Assembly: GCA_018673915.1 (NCBI GenBank)
Contig: JABHBK010000059.1
Location: 1 to 34,602 of the forward strand
DNA: 34,602 nt
DNA from: Nitrospina sp.
GTDB taxonomy: Bacteria > Nitrospinota > Nitrospinia > Nitrospinales > VA-1
Direction: 5' to 3'
Made by a program: the position numbers and the translations under genes. The stretch's first letter is position 1; the number at the start of each line of letters is the position of its first letter. The notes below the pieces were generated by a model. That model saw only the letters and a list, made by a program, of their open reading frames with translations, was not told the DNA's origin and did no database searches. This document shows, piece by piece, positions 1 to 7,250 of this stretch.

Positions 1-1
1 C

Positions 2-211
2 AAGGGCAGAAAAGGTAAAGGTGTCACGTTGATTAAAGGGCTCAATATGGATGCTGTTACCTTGGCATTGATGGGCAAGAAGCTCAAAGTGATGTGCGGT
101 TCTGGCGGTACGGTCAAAGAAGGCGTCATCGAGATCCAAGGGGACCATATTGAACGTATACTTGACTATTTGAAGAAGCAAGGCGTGAAGGCCAAACGGG
201 CTGGTGGGTGA
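2..211 (+). CDS. SUI1/YciH-like translation initiation factor, C-terminal part
   Basis: The reading frame is already open at the left edge, so the true start lies outside the window and only about 69 residues are present. The basic glycine-rich stretch KGRKGKGVT, followed by an IKGL loop, a KKLK strand, a GSGGTVKEG turn and a closing helix ending in KAKRAGG, matches the C-terminal half of the SUI1/eIF1 fold (bacterial YciH family). These proteins are thought to bind the small ribosomal subunit and affect start-site choice; in bacteria the role is poorly defined. It ends in TGA. No hairpin terminator is visible just downstream. Confidence 0.85.
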   Translation, partial: KGRKGKGVTLIKGLNMDAVTLALMGKKLKVMCGSGGTVKEGVIEIQGDHIERILDYLKKQGVKAKRAGG

Positions 212-629
212 AGAGGACCCCATCAGGATCAGGAGGAGCAACAGATTGAGGTTCCTCACCAGATTTGGCCGAAAAGAGTTTCAGTCCCTTAATGTGCAGT
301 ATTTAGTAATCCCTTCAAAAAACCAACTGATAACTAATCAGCAGGTCCTCTCGGCGAGCGTTGTGGCACAAATCACAAAAACCTTAATGTCCGCTTTTGG
401 CCGATAGCTGCCTATAACAAACTAGCGAAACATTCTTTTAACAAATTGCCCACTAATACCGGGAAGATCACCTTAAGCCATTCGATGAACATGGACAATT
501 ACTAGATTGAGCATTACTATAATACCCTGCTATCTCTTCAGACGGGTTTAAGGGAAAATAGTTAAGAAGGTTGGGATTACTAGTTGGAGCATATCAAGGG
601 AAAACCTTGACCTGACTATTTCTAATGTC
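212..629. other. 418-base non-coding stretch
   Basis: I see no convincing gene here. A 67-codon GTG-started frame overlaps the end of the SUI1 gene but has no ribosome binding site and no family resemblance, and it runs into the 17-base repeat at 387-403. The right part becomes AT-rich, like the following gene. No tRNA or strong terminator was recognised. Confidence 0.5.
387..403 (+). repeat. 17-base direct repeat, left copy
   Basis: ATGTCCGCTTTTGGCCG occurs here and again, identically and in the same orientation, at 1361-1377. The two copies bracket the AT-rich membrane protein gene at 630-1307. Flanking bases differ on both sides, so the identity is confined to the 17-mer. Confidence 0.75.
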
Positions 630-1307
630 ATGCATATTAACGAAAATTCAACAGAGAAAATTCTAGCCGATCCCATTTCTGAGGCCACTCGGGGACAACG
701 CAAATCTCTATTGGCTGCCAGTGCTACGGGGATAATAATGGCAACATTAGAGCTTTTCCCAACAAAAATACTTTCCCTCGGCCTTGAATTTACTGACACT
801 GACAAAGGGACTTTAATATTAATTGTTGTGGCTATCATAAGCTATTTTTTAGTTGGATTTTTGATTTACGGGTTTAATGATTGTTTTAAATGGCGAATAT
901 CAAGAATCAATACCTTAAGAATTCAGTCCAATTTAGAAAACCGGCTCGAGGAGATAGGCTTTCAATTTGATGAAGAAGGACAGGATGTAGTAAATAAAAC
1001 ATTAAAATCCATTAAAGAAGCAAGAGATGAGAAAAAAACCGTCCTCCTTCTGAAAAGCCTGGCAAAAACCGCATTGAAATATAAAGGTATAGATGTAGAG
1101 AAGGACGACTTGGCAAGGAGGAAGGAGCTACTTTCATTAGCGAAAGAACAATCGGATTTAATATTTGAAAAAAACCTCACTTCAAGCAAATTAATTGGGA
1201 CCGCTTACTTTATCAGATTAATTTTTGATTTTTTCCTGCCGTTTGCGTTCAGCATTTATTCAATTTATATTTTGCTAGATTATTTTTTCACACTTCCTAT
1301 TAAATAA
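630..1307 (+). CDS. unrecognised membrane protein, 225 aa
   Basis: I do not recognise a family. Hydrophobic segments that look membrane-spanning lie at about residues 27-46, 61-82 and 193-218, separated by a long, charged, probably helical cytoplasmic region (about 88-188) rich in Lys, Glu and Arg. The start is ATG at 630 without a clear Shine-Dalgarno sequence. Base use is strikingly unlike the neighbours: two 60-base stretches that I counted (841-900 and 1141-1200) have 16 and 18 G+C, about 27-30%, while flanking genes are nearer 45-50%. Together with the direct repeats at 387-403 and 1361-1377 this suggests acquired DNA. No transposase or integrase accompanies it. The function is unknown. 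Confidence 0.65.
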   Translation: MHINENSTEKILADPISEATRGQRKSLLAASATGIIMATLELFPTKILSLGLEFTDTDKGTLILIVVAIISYFLVGFLIYGFNDCFKWRISRINTLRIQSNLENRLEEIGFQFDEEGQDVVNKTLKSIKEARDEKKTVLLLKSLAKTALKYKGIDVEKDDLARRKELLSLAKEQSDLIFEKNLTSSKLIGTAYFIRLIFDFFLPFAFSIYSIYILLDYFFTLPIK

Positions 1308-1360
1308 TTCCAAACACGATACAATTACCATACAATCGCACTAATAATATTAGTCAACCC

Positions 1361-1377
1361 ATGTCCGCTTTTGGCCG
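1361..1377 (+). repeat. 17-base direct repeat, right copy
   Basis: Identical to 387-403. It lies 53 bases after the stop of the AT-rich membrane protein gene and about 40 bases before the glyoxalase start. Confidence 0.75.
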
Positions 1378-1418
1378 TTTCCAGACATAGGCTAAATAGT
1401 ATTTAATTTTTTTCAATT

Positions 1419-1802
1419 ATGATCAAAAGATATCTTCACACTCGCTTTCGAGTTTCTGACATGGAACTGTCCATTCGGTTTTACCGGGATATTCTGGGCA
1501 TGGAAGTCCTGGAGCAGAAAACCTCACCACGCGGCTCAATATTGGTGTTCTTGCGATTTCCCGATACCAATTGCGAATTAGAGTTGTGCTCATTCCCTAA
1601 TTCGGGAAAAGTTGAAGTCCCTGAAGATCTTGTGCACTTGGCCTTTGAGGTCGAAAACCTGGACAACTGTATCTTCAAGTTAGAACACGCCAGAATCCCC
1701 ATCACTGAAGGGCCGATCGAAACCTCAAATGGAACGCGTTTTATATTCACCGAAGATCCCGACAAATATGAAATCGAATTAATGCAGTACCCCCGCAACT
1801 AG
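1419..1802 (+). CDS. gloA: lactoylglutathione lyase (glyoxalase I)
   Basis: A 127-residue vicinal-oxygen-chelate protein. Glyoxalase I isomerises the hemithioacetal of methylglyoxal and glutathione (or another thiol) to the lactoyl thioester in the cytosol, removing toxic methylglyoxal. The four expected metal ligands can be placed against E. coli GloA: His7 (YLHT), Glu55 (in the CELELC strand), His73 (LVHLAF) and Glu120 (YEIEL). The SIRFYRDILGMEV helix-strand is typical, and length is close to the family norm of about 130. ATG at 1419 is the only start that puts the His ligand near the N-terminus; no strong Shine-Dalgarno sequence precedes it. It appears to be a single-gene unit, convergent with the MEMO gene. 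Other VOC enzymes are possible, but the ligand set favours glyoxalase I. Confidence 0.85.
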   Translation: MIKRYLHTRFRVSDMELSIRFYRDILGMEVLEQKTSPRGSILVFLRFPDTNCELELCSFPNSGKVEVPEDLVHLAFEVENLDNCIFKLEHARIPITEGPIETSNGTRFIFTEDPDKYEIELMQYPRN

Positions 1803-1876
1803 CCCGGTGAACCGTCAACGATTAGTACCCGTTTCCGTGGGAGGGAATGGACAAAGGTTTGACTGCGCCGAGACAA

Positions 1877-1928
1877 CCTTTTGCTTTCCAGTTAAAACAA
1901 TTGCACTTTGGGTCCAGCGTCACGCTGG
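1877..1928 (-). repeat. dispersed hairpin-headed 52-base repeat, copy A
   Basis: On the minus strand this element begins immediately after the TAG of the MEMO gene. It opens with the hairpin CCAGCG-TGA-CGCTGG followed by ACCCA, then an AT-rich tail. The plus-strand copy at 26470-26521 matches 38 of 52 positions without gaps. The hairpin stem is identical in both, and 18 of the first 20 bases match. Confidence 0.7.
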
Positions 1929-2765
1929 CTAGTGGATTATCAGTCCTGCGTAACCCACGACCTTATCCATATCCCCGCTCACTTCACCCGAGGTCATATA
2001 TTTGACCAACTCCGCCTCTTTGGCACCCAGACTTTCGCAACAATGCAACATGACACTTACCGGATTCACCCCACACATCGTAATATTTTCTGATCGCACT
2101 GTTTCATACAAGCCAGCGGGGTCACGTTTTTTAATGCAAGCAATAGCCTTTCGATCCAGAGTTTCCGCCTTGGCATGCGATTCATAATGTGTCATGTCTG
2201 AACTGGCAACCAGCAAGACAGGCCTCCCAAAACGATTGACCGCCCGCATAATTCCTTCACTGAGAGTTTTACACGTTGAGACTTGCAAACGCTGAAGGCA
2301 AATAGGTACGATTTTAAATTCCTTTTTAAAATATTGCAGGAAGGGTAACTGGGTTTCAAGGGAATGCTCAAACCGGTGCGCAGAAGCGTCCGGTTTCGCC
2401 ATGGACGTTTCTTCACATATTGCGTTTGCCAGTTCCTGGTCTATGGCAATGTCCCCCATCGGCATAGACCAAACTCCGTCTGTCATGACGGCCACTTTCT
2501 CGCCTCGGCCCGTATGATTAGGACCGATTAAAATAACTGTATCTGGAATTTCTATTCTTGAATAGACCGCCCCTGCAACATCCCCGGAATACTTAAACCC
2601 GGCATGCGGCGCAACGATGCCCAGAACCGGACTCTTTGCCGCATTCCGCTCAATATGAGCTTCCACTTCCAGGATTAGAGCTTCGCGATCTTCAGGATAA
2701 AACCTGCCAGCCACCGCTGGTTGGCGTTTTTTTAATTTCTCATTATTCGAACCAAAAAATTTCAT
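1929..2765 (-). CDS. MEMO family protein (AmmeMemoRadiSam protein B-like)
   Basis: A 278-residue protein of the MEMO1 family, related in fold to extradiol dioxygenases. The family N-terminal pattern is present: RQPAVAGRFYP, then APHAGFKYSG with the conserved His, then LIGPNHTGRG, and later EHSLETQLPFL and SSDMTHYE, which supply the other conserved His/Asp residues. In many prokaryotes it is encoded with an AMMECR1 protein and a radical SAM enzyme, but neither partner is in this window. The bacterial function is not settled; the eukaryotic homologue is a copper/iron-binding redox protein. The ATG overlaps the TGA of pcm by four bases (ATGA), so the two are probably translationally coupled. The repeat at 1877-1928 follows the stop directly. 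Confidence 0.88.
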   Translation of the reverse strand: MKFFGSNNEKLKKRQPAVAGRFYPEDREALILEVEAHIERNAAKSPVLGIVAPHAGFKYSGDVAGAVYSRIEIPDTVILIGPNHTGRGEKVAVMTDGVWSMPMGDIAIDQELANAICEETSMAKPDASAHRFEHSLETQLPFLQYFKKEFKIVPICLQRLQVSTCKTLSEGIMRAVNRFGRPVLLVASSDMTHYESHAKAETLDRKAIACIKKRDPAGLYETVRSENITMCGVNPVSVMLHCCESLGAKEAELVKYMTSGEVSGDMDKVVGYAGLIIH

Positions 2766-3424
2766 TGCCGAATTTCTCCGGTCATTGGCACGAACACCAC
2801 AGCAGTTATGAACTTCTCTTTCAAGCTTCCATCTTCCAGCTTGGTCAGCACAATCAGGTCCTGCGAACCCTTGGTTTTTCCCAGTGGAAGTACCATCCTT
2901 CCACCCACTTTTAACTGATCAATCAGAAGTTGAGGAATTTTTGGTGCCGCCGCAGTGATAAGGATCGCATCGAATGGCGATTGTTCAGGCCATCCTCTAT
3001 ACCCATCGCCGTGTCGTACCGTTACGTTTTTATAATCCAATTTTTTTAATTTATCCTTTGCGGTCTGGGCAAGGGACTCAACGATCCCAATGGTATAAAC
3101 TTTCTGGACGATTTCTGCCAACACCGCCGCTTGATAGGCCGAACCCGTACCGATTTCCAAAACACGGTCATCAGCCTTCAACATTGCACTCTGGGTCATG
3201 AGAGCAACGATATAAGGTTGCGAAATAGTCTGATTTTCTTTTATGGGAAGAGCAGAGTCGGAATAAGCCCGGCTTAAAAACTTGGGCTCTACAAAGAGGT
3301 GCCGGGGAACTTGAAGCAGGGCTCGCAAAACAGCCCTATCGAAAATGCCACGACGCTTGATCTGGTTTTCAACCATCGCATTTCGAGCAGAATCAAAATC
3401 TACAGAAAGGACAGCCTTGGGCAT
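2762..3424 (-). CDS. pcm: protein-L-isoaspartate O-methyltransferase
   Basis: Methylates L-isoaspartyl residues formed by ageing of Asn/Asp in proteins, using S-adenosylmethionine, which starts their repair. Family features: ARNAMVENQIKRRGI at the N-terminus, VPRHLFVEP, the substrate-side SQPYIVALM, the SAM motif VLEIGTGSAYQAAVLA and DAILITAAAPKIP. ATG at 3424 gives 220 residues, close to the family norm. The frame stays open upstream through the stop of the preceding gene, and a TTG at 3454 would add a short hydrophobic stretch (VTAFCSTFF) that could act as a weak export signal. I prefer the ATG, but neither start has a good ribosome binding site. It lies in a run with the small gene upstream and the MEMO gene downstream. 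Confidence 0.9.
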   Translation of the reverse strand: MPKAVLSVDFDSARNAMVENQIKRRGIFDRAVLRALLQVPRHLFVEPKFLSRAYSDSALPIKENQTISQPYIVALMTQSAMLKADDRVLEIGTGSAYQAAVLAEIVQKVYTIGIVESLAQTAKDKLKKLDYKNVTVRHGDGYRGWPEQSPFDAILITAAAPKIPQLLIDQLKVGGRMVLPLGKTKGSQDLIVLTKLEDGSLKEKFITAVVFVPMTGEIRQ

Positions 3425-3470
3425 AAAGAAGGTCGAACAGAAAGCCGTAACCAAGTAAGGAAAAAAAACC

Positions 3471-3842
3471 TTAAAAAATGAGCCCGTTTTTCTTAAGCCA
3501 TTCCTGGGTATCAAACTTTTTATTGGTAAACTCCTGAAATTCAATTTCTTTTTTAGAAAGTTCCTGTCCATCGATGAACTGCGACTTTTTGGAAGCCTTT
3601 TTACTTTTACGCTTTTTAGGCGCAGGCCGCTCGTCAATAGTTTCTTCTTCGACTTCTAGCTCAAGCGAATCCGTCAACACTTCCATTTTAAGAACCAATA
3701 CCATAAAACTCTTGGGACAAATATTGTCGTCTTTCTGAATTTCAGCAACAATTTTTTTAACTTTGGGTGAAGTCATGACCGCTTCGGTGATTGCTTTGGA
3801 TAATTTTTCAAAACTGCGTTCAGACCCATCAGAATCACTCAC
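3471..3842 (-). CDS. unrecognised 123-residue protein, GTG start
   Basis: No family recognised. The N-terminal half (about residues 10-60) reads as a compact helical segment with SPKVKKIVAEIQ and a strand-like SFMVLVLKM. The middle is acidic (ELEVEEE), followed by a lysine-rich linker (PKKRKSKKASKK), and the C-terminus ends with DTQEWLKKNGLIF. The start is GTG at 3842, supported by a strong purine-rich site (AAAGGGGG) about six bases upstream on the minus strand. It is a soluble cytoplasmic protein as far as can be seen. It is first in the probable operon with pcm and the MEMO gene, so a link to protein repair or turnover is possible but only inferred. Confidence 0.65.
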   Translation of the reverse strand: MSDSDGSERSFEKLSKAITEAVMTSPKVKKIVAEIQKDDNICPKSFMVLVLKMEVLTDSLELEVEEETIDERPAPKKRKSKKASKKSQFIDGQELSKKEIEFQEFTNKKFDTQEWLKKNGLIF

Positions 3843-3978
3843 AATATCCCCCTTTCAGTTTCCATATAAAAATAGTTCGACCAGTTCTCTGTTTCTTACT
3901 TAACCTTAAACTTCTCCTGCTACCTTGTCAACCCACCAGCGTTGCCCCTTACCAGAAGAGGCATATACCGCTGGCCGA

Positions 3979-5133
3979 TTAATATAAAGGTACTGAGGAA
4001 TCAACTTTCTCAGACCATTCGTTGATGCCTCCGCGCATGGACTTCAGGTTGCGGAATCCCATTTCTTCTAGTGCTTTCAACGCTTTCATCGAACGCACCC
4101 CGGCTTTGCAGTGCAGCACGATTTCATCGTCCTGATTCAATCCGTTTAATTTTGCAGGGTCTTTATCCTCAATATCACCCAGAGGAATCAAAGCCGCAGC
4201 GTCAATTTTGCAGATTTCGTATTCAGACGGTTCGCGCACATCAATTAATTTGAACGCATGCTTCTCGTCCAACATTTGTTTGACCTGCTCCACAGTAATT
4301 TCCTTTTCCGTATCAGCGGAAGAATCTTCAACCGGTAAGATACCGCAGAATTCCTCATAGTCGATCAACTCCGTGATGGTGGGGTTGTCGCCGCAGATGG
4401 GGCAATCCTTATCCTTACGCAATTTCATTTCCCTGAACTTCATCGACAAAGCATCGAACAACAGAAGCCGTCCCACCAGCGATTCGCCTTTACCCAGAAT
4501 CAGCTTTATCACCTCGTTGGCCTGAATCAAACCGACAATGCCTGGAAGAATTCCGATTACTCCGCCCTCAGCACAACTTGGTACCAGGCCTGGTGGTGGG
4601 GGTTCGGGATACAGGCAGCGGTAGCACGGTCCCACTCGGGAATCGAACACCGAAGCCTGACCTTCAAAGCGCAAAATACAGCCATATATATAAGGCTTCT
4701 TCAACAACACACAGGCATCGCTAGCCAGATAACGGGTGGGGAAATTATCAGTGCCATCTACAATGATGTCGTAGTCGGCAAAAATCTCCATCACGTTTTC
4801 CGAAGACAAACGCGTGTTGTAAGTGGTGACATTAATGCTGGAATTCAAGTCGGCAATACGAGCTTTGGCCGAATCCACTTTCAACTTTCCAACCGTCGAT
4901 TCTCCATGCGCTACCTGCCTTTGCAAATTACTGAGATCGACCACGTCAAAATCTATCAGGCCCAGGTTGCCTACCCCAGCCGCCGCAAGATAAAGAGCGA
5001 GCGGTGAGCCTAGCCCGCCAGTGCCAATCAAAAGCACCTTGGAATCACAAATTTTTTCCTGTCCTTCAACCCCCACCTCAGGCAGAAGCAAATGCCTGCT
5101 GTACCGGTTGATCTGATCTTGTGTCAATGCCAT
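3979..5133 (-). CDS. moeB: MoeB/ThiF-type adenylyltransferase fused to a rhodanese domain
   Basis: A 384-residue E1-like enzyme that adenylates the C-terminal glycine of a small sulfur-carrier protein (MoaD or ThiS type) before sulfur transfer. The nucleotide loop GTGGLG is at residues 37-42, with IDFDVVDLSNLQRQ following. Zinc ligands are two CxxC pairs, Cys170/Cys173 and Cys244/Cys247; the conserved loop cysteine is Cys187 in PSCAEGG. Residues about 280-384 form a rhodanese domain with active-site loop HCKAGVRS (Cys342), so activation and sulfur delivery are combined in one chain, as in eukaryotic MOCS3/Uba4. The ATG at 5133 has an AAAGGA site upstream. Molybdopterin and thiamine/thiocarboxylate roles cannot be separated from sequence alone; a MogA/MoaB protein is at 25957. 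Confidence 0.9.
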   Translation of the reverse strand: MALTQDQINRYSRHLLLPEVGVEGQEKICDSKVLLIGTGGLGSPLALYLAAAGVGNLGLIDFDVVDLSNLQRQVAHGESTVGKLKVDSAKARIADLNSSINVTTYNTRLSSENVMEIFADYDIIVDGTDNFPTRYLASDACVLLKKPYIYGCILRFEGQASVFDSRVGPCYRCLYPEPPPPGLVPSCAEGGVIGILPGIVGLIQANEVIKLILGKGESLVGRLLLFDALSMKFREMKLRKDKDCPICGDNPTITELIDYEEFCGILPVEDSSADTEKEITVEQVKQMLDEKHAFKLIDVREPSEYEICKIDAAALIPLGDIEDKDPAKLNGLNQDDEIVLHCKAGVRSMKALKALEEMGFRNLKSMRGGINEWSEKVDSSVPLY

Positions 5134-5249
5134 AACAAACCATCCTTTACAATTCGATCACTATTTTCACTAATGCTGATTAGATTCAATTCTACCAGAA
5201 AAGATTCTCCAGATAACCCTCTGAAATATGACGGAAGGCTACCCCACAA

Positions 5250-6449
5250 TCAAGACTCTTTGGGCTTATCCTTACACTCCTCGTAGGCCTGTTCAAATCC
5301 AGCGATGGCGCCTTCGATGACTGAGTCGGGGAAACAATAGGAAACACGGAAATAACCTGGCTGGCCAAATCCTCTACCGGGCACGACCAGTACTTTTTTA
5401 TCAGCCAATCGTTTGGCAAACTCCACCTCATCCAGTATGGGAGATTTCGGGAAAAAATAAAACGCCCCTTGTGGTTTGACCACCTCATATCCGATCCGCG
5501 TTAGTTCTTTATATAAATAATCACGTTTCCGGCGATACTGTTCCACATCCACCGTCACACTCTGCACCTGTTTCACCACACGTTGGATCAGTGCAGGAGC
5601 ATTCACGAATCCTAATACCCGGTTGCTGAAAATCAGGCCTGCCATGAGTGACTCAGCAGACTCACATTGAGGATGCACCGCCACAAATCCAATACGCTCA
5701 CCCGGAAGAGCAATGTCCTTGGAATGCGAGGTGATGTAAATACTGTTGGGGTAAAATTCCATGATGTTCGGTGCTTCCACGCCATCAAATACGATCTTTT
5801 TATAAGGGTCGTCCGAGATCAGGTATAAAGGCTTGCCGAGCCGAGCCGAATGGGCTTTTAAAACATCCGCCAGTTCCTGCAACTCTTTGCGGGAATAAAC
5901 CACTCCAGTGGGATTATTCGGGGAGTTGATGATGACCGCCTTGGTTTTTTCGTTGAGCGCGCTTTTCAACGCCGAAAAATCGAGACGAAAATCATCCAGG
6001 GTGGGCACCGCCACCGCCTTGCCGCCATGATTGTCGGCATAGAACAAATATTCGACAAAATAAGGCGCGAAGATGATGACCTCATCGTCCGGGTCGAGCA
6101 GGGTTTTTAAAGTGATATTGAGTCCGCCCGCCGCACCACAGATCATCACCACATCGTTGGCCGAAAGCTCGACGTTGCATTCGGGAGACAAAGATTCGGC
6201 GATTACCGCACGCACATCAGCGAACCCCGCATTGGGCATATAACGGTGTAGTCCCGAAGATTCATCTCTCGCGCAATCTACCAAAGCCTTACGGACTTCT
6301 TCCGGTGGTTCCATCACTGGATTTCCCAGAGAGAGGTCGAACACATTTTCTTCACCAAATTCCTGTTTCAGCCGGATGCCTTCCTCAAACATTTTACGAA
6401 TCCAGGAAGATTTTTCCATGAACCCGCTGACCTTTTGCGAGATCGCCAT
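5250..6449 (-). CDS. pyridoxal-phosphate aminotransferase, class I/II
   Basis: A 399-residue fold-type I aminotransferase, aspartate aminotransferase-like. Key features: LSLGNP near residue 43, the GAAGG cofactor-phosphate loop, NSPNNPTG, DDPYKKIVF, and SHSKDIALPGERIGF, whose Lys (about residue 244) forms the Schiff base and whose Arg lies in the phosphate-binding set. The amino donor and acceptor cannot be told from motifs. ATG at 6449 is preferred to the upstream TTG at 6461 because a GGAG sits seven bases before it. It is divergent from the ABC transporter operon (117 bases between the starts) and lies upstream of moeB on the same strand with a gap of about 116 bases. Confidence 0.88.
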   Translation of the reverse strand: MAISQKVSGFMEKSSWIRKMFEEGIRLKQEFGEENVFDLSLGNPVMEPPEEVRKALVDCARDESSGLHRYMPNAGFADVRAVIAESLSPECNVELSANDVVMICGAAGGLNITLKTLLDPDDEVIIFAPYFVEYLFYADNHGGKAVAVPTLDDFRLDFSALKSALNEKTKAVIINSPNNPTGVVYSRKELQELADVLKAHSARLGKPLYLISDDPYKKIVFDGVEAPNIMEFYPNSIYITSHSKDIALPGERIGFVAVHPQCESAESLMAGLIFSNRVLGFVNAPALIQRVVKQVQSVTVDVEQYRRKRDYLYKELTRIGYEVVKPQGAFYFFPKSPILDEVEFAKRLADKKVLVVPGRGFGQPGYFRVSYCFPDSVIEGAIAGFEQAYEECKDKPKES

Positions 6450-6566
6450 ATTTAACTCCAAGATATAAAAAGCTTTACGGATCCATTCCTATCATATTCC
6501 TCAGGCGGGATCAACGCCGACCCATGCTATATTGGGAGGGAGTTTTTTTTAATATACTTTTTCTTT

Positions 6567-7250
6567 ATGACCACACCTATCATTCAATTTATTGATGTCT
6601 TTAAAACCTACCAGAGCGGGTCCCAGCCGGTCACCGCATTGGAAGCCGTGAACCTGAGCCTCAATGCCGGGGATTTCGCCACCATCATGGGTCCCAGTGG
6701 CGGTGGAAAAACCACTTTGCTCAATCTTCTGGCAGGACTCGATCTACCCGACCGGGGACAAATTATCCTCAACGGCCGCAAAGTGTCCGATTTTTCCGAC
6801 CATGAACTAACCTTACTGCGCCGAAAAGAGATCGGTATTGTATTCCAGTTTTTCAACCTTATGCCAACCCTCACGGTAATGGAAAATATAGAACTTCCGC
6901 TTCTACTTGCACATTCATCCAGAACCGATGAAAAGCACATTAATGTTCTACTCGAATATGTCGGACTCTTGCATCGTTCCGACTCTTTTCCCGCAGAGCT
7001 CTCGGGAGGAGAGATGCAAAGAGTCGCCATCGCCCGCGCCCTGGTGCACCAGCCTTCCATACTTCTTGCCGACGAGCCTACCGGCAACCTCGACTCGGAT
7101 AATGGATTAAAAATTCTCGATCTTATGAAACAAGCATCGACAGACTTTGGAACAACCGTGATCATGGTGACCCACAATCCACAGGTCGCGAAATTTGGAA
7201 ACTGCCATTACGAAATTCGTGATGGCAAACTTACCAACAAAATACCGTGA
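6567..7250 (+). CDS. ABC transporter ATP-binding protein (LolD/YbbA-like)
   Basis: A 227-residue ATPase of the MacB/LolD/YbbA class. Walker A GPSGGGKTT (42-50), Q-loop Gln94, signature LSGGEMQR (145-152), Walker B ILLADE with catalytic Glu170, D-loop NLD and switch His203 are all intact. Such ATPases power mechanotransmission-type permeases that extract lipoproteins, or export peptides and other envelope substrates, rather than classical solute pumping. Its GTG-started partner overlaps its TGA by four bases, so the two are translationally coupled. The ATG at 6567 has only a weak ribosome binding site. The most likely relatives, given the partner's double FtsX architecture, are YbbA-type ATPases. 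Confidence 0.93.
   Translation: MTTPIIQFIDVFKTYQSGSQPVTALEAVNLSLNAGDFATIMGPSGGGKTTLLNLLAGLDLPDRGQIILNGRKVSDFSDHELTLLRRKEIGIVFQFFNLMPTLTVMENIELPLLLAHSSRTDEKHINVLLEYVGLLHRSDSFPAELSGGEMQRVAIARALVHQPSILLADEPTGNLDSDNGLKILDLMKQASTDFGTTVIMVTHNPQVAKFGNCHYEIRDGKLTNKIP

Noticed and set aside
204-407. 67-codon GTG frame after the SUI1 gene
   Set aside because: It overlaps the SUI1 stop, lacks a ribosome binding site, resembles nothing and ends inside the 17-base repeat.
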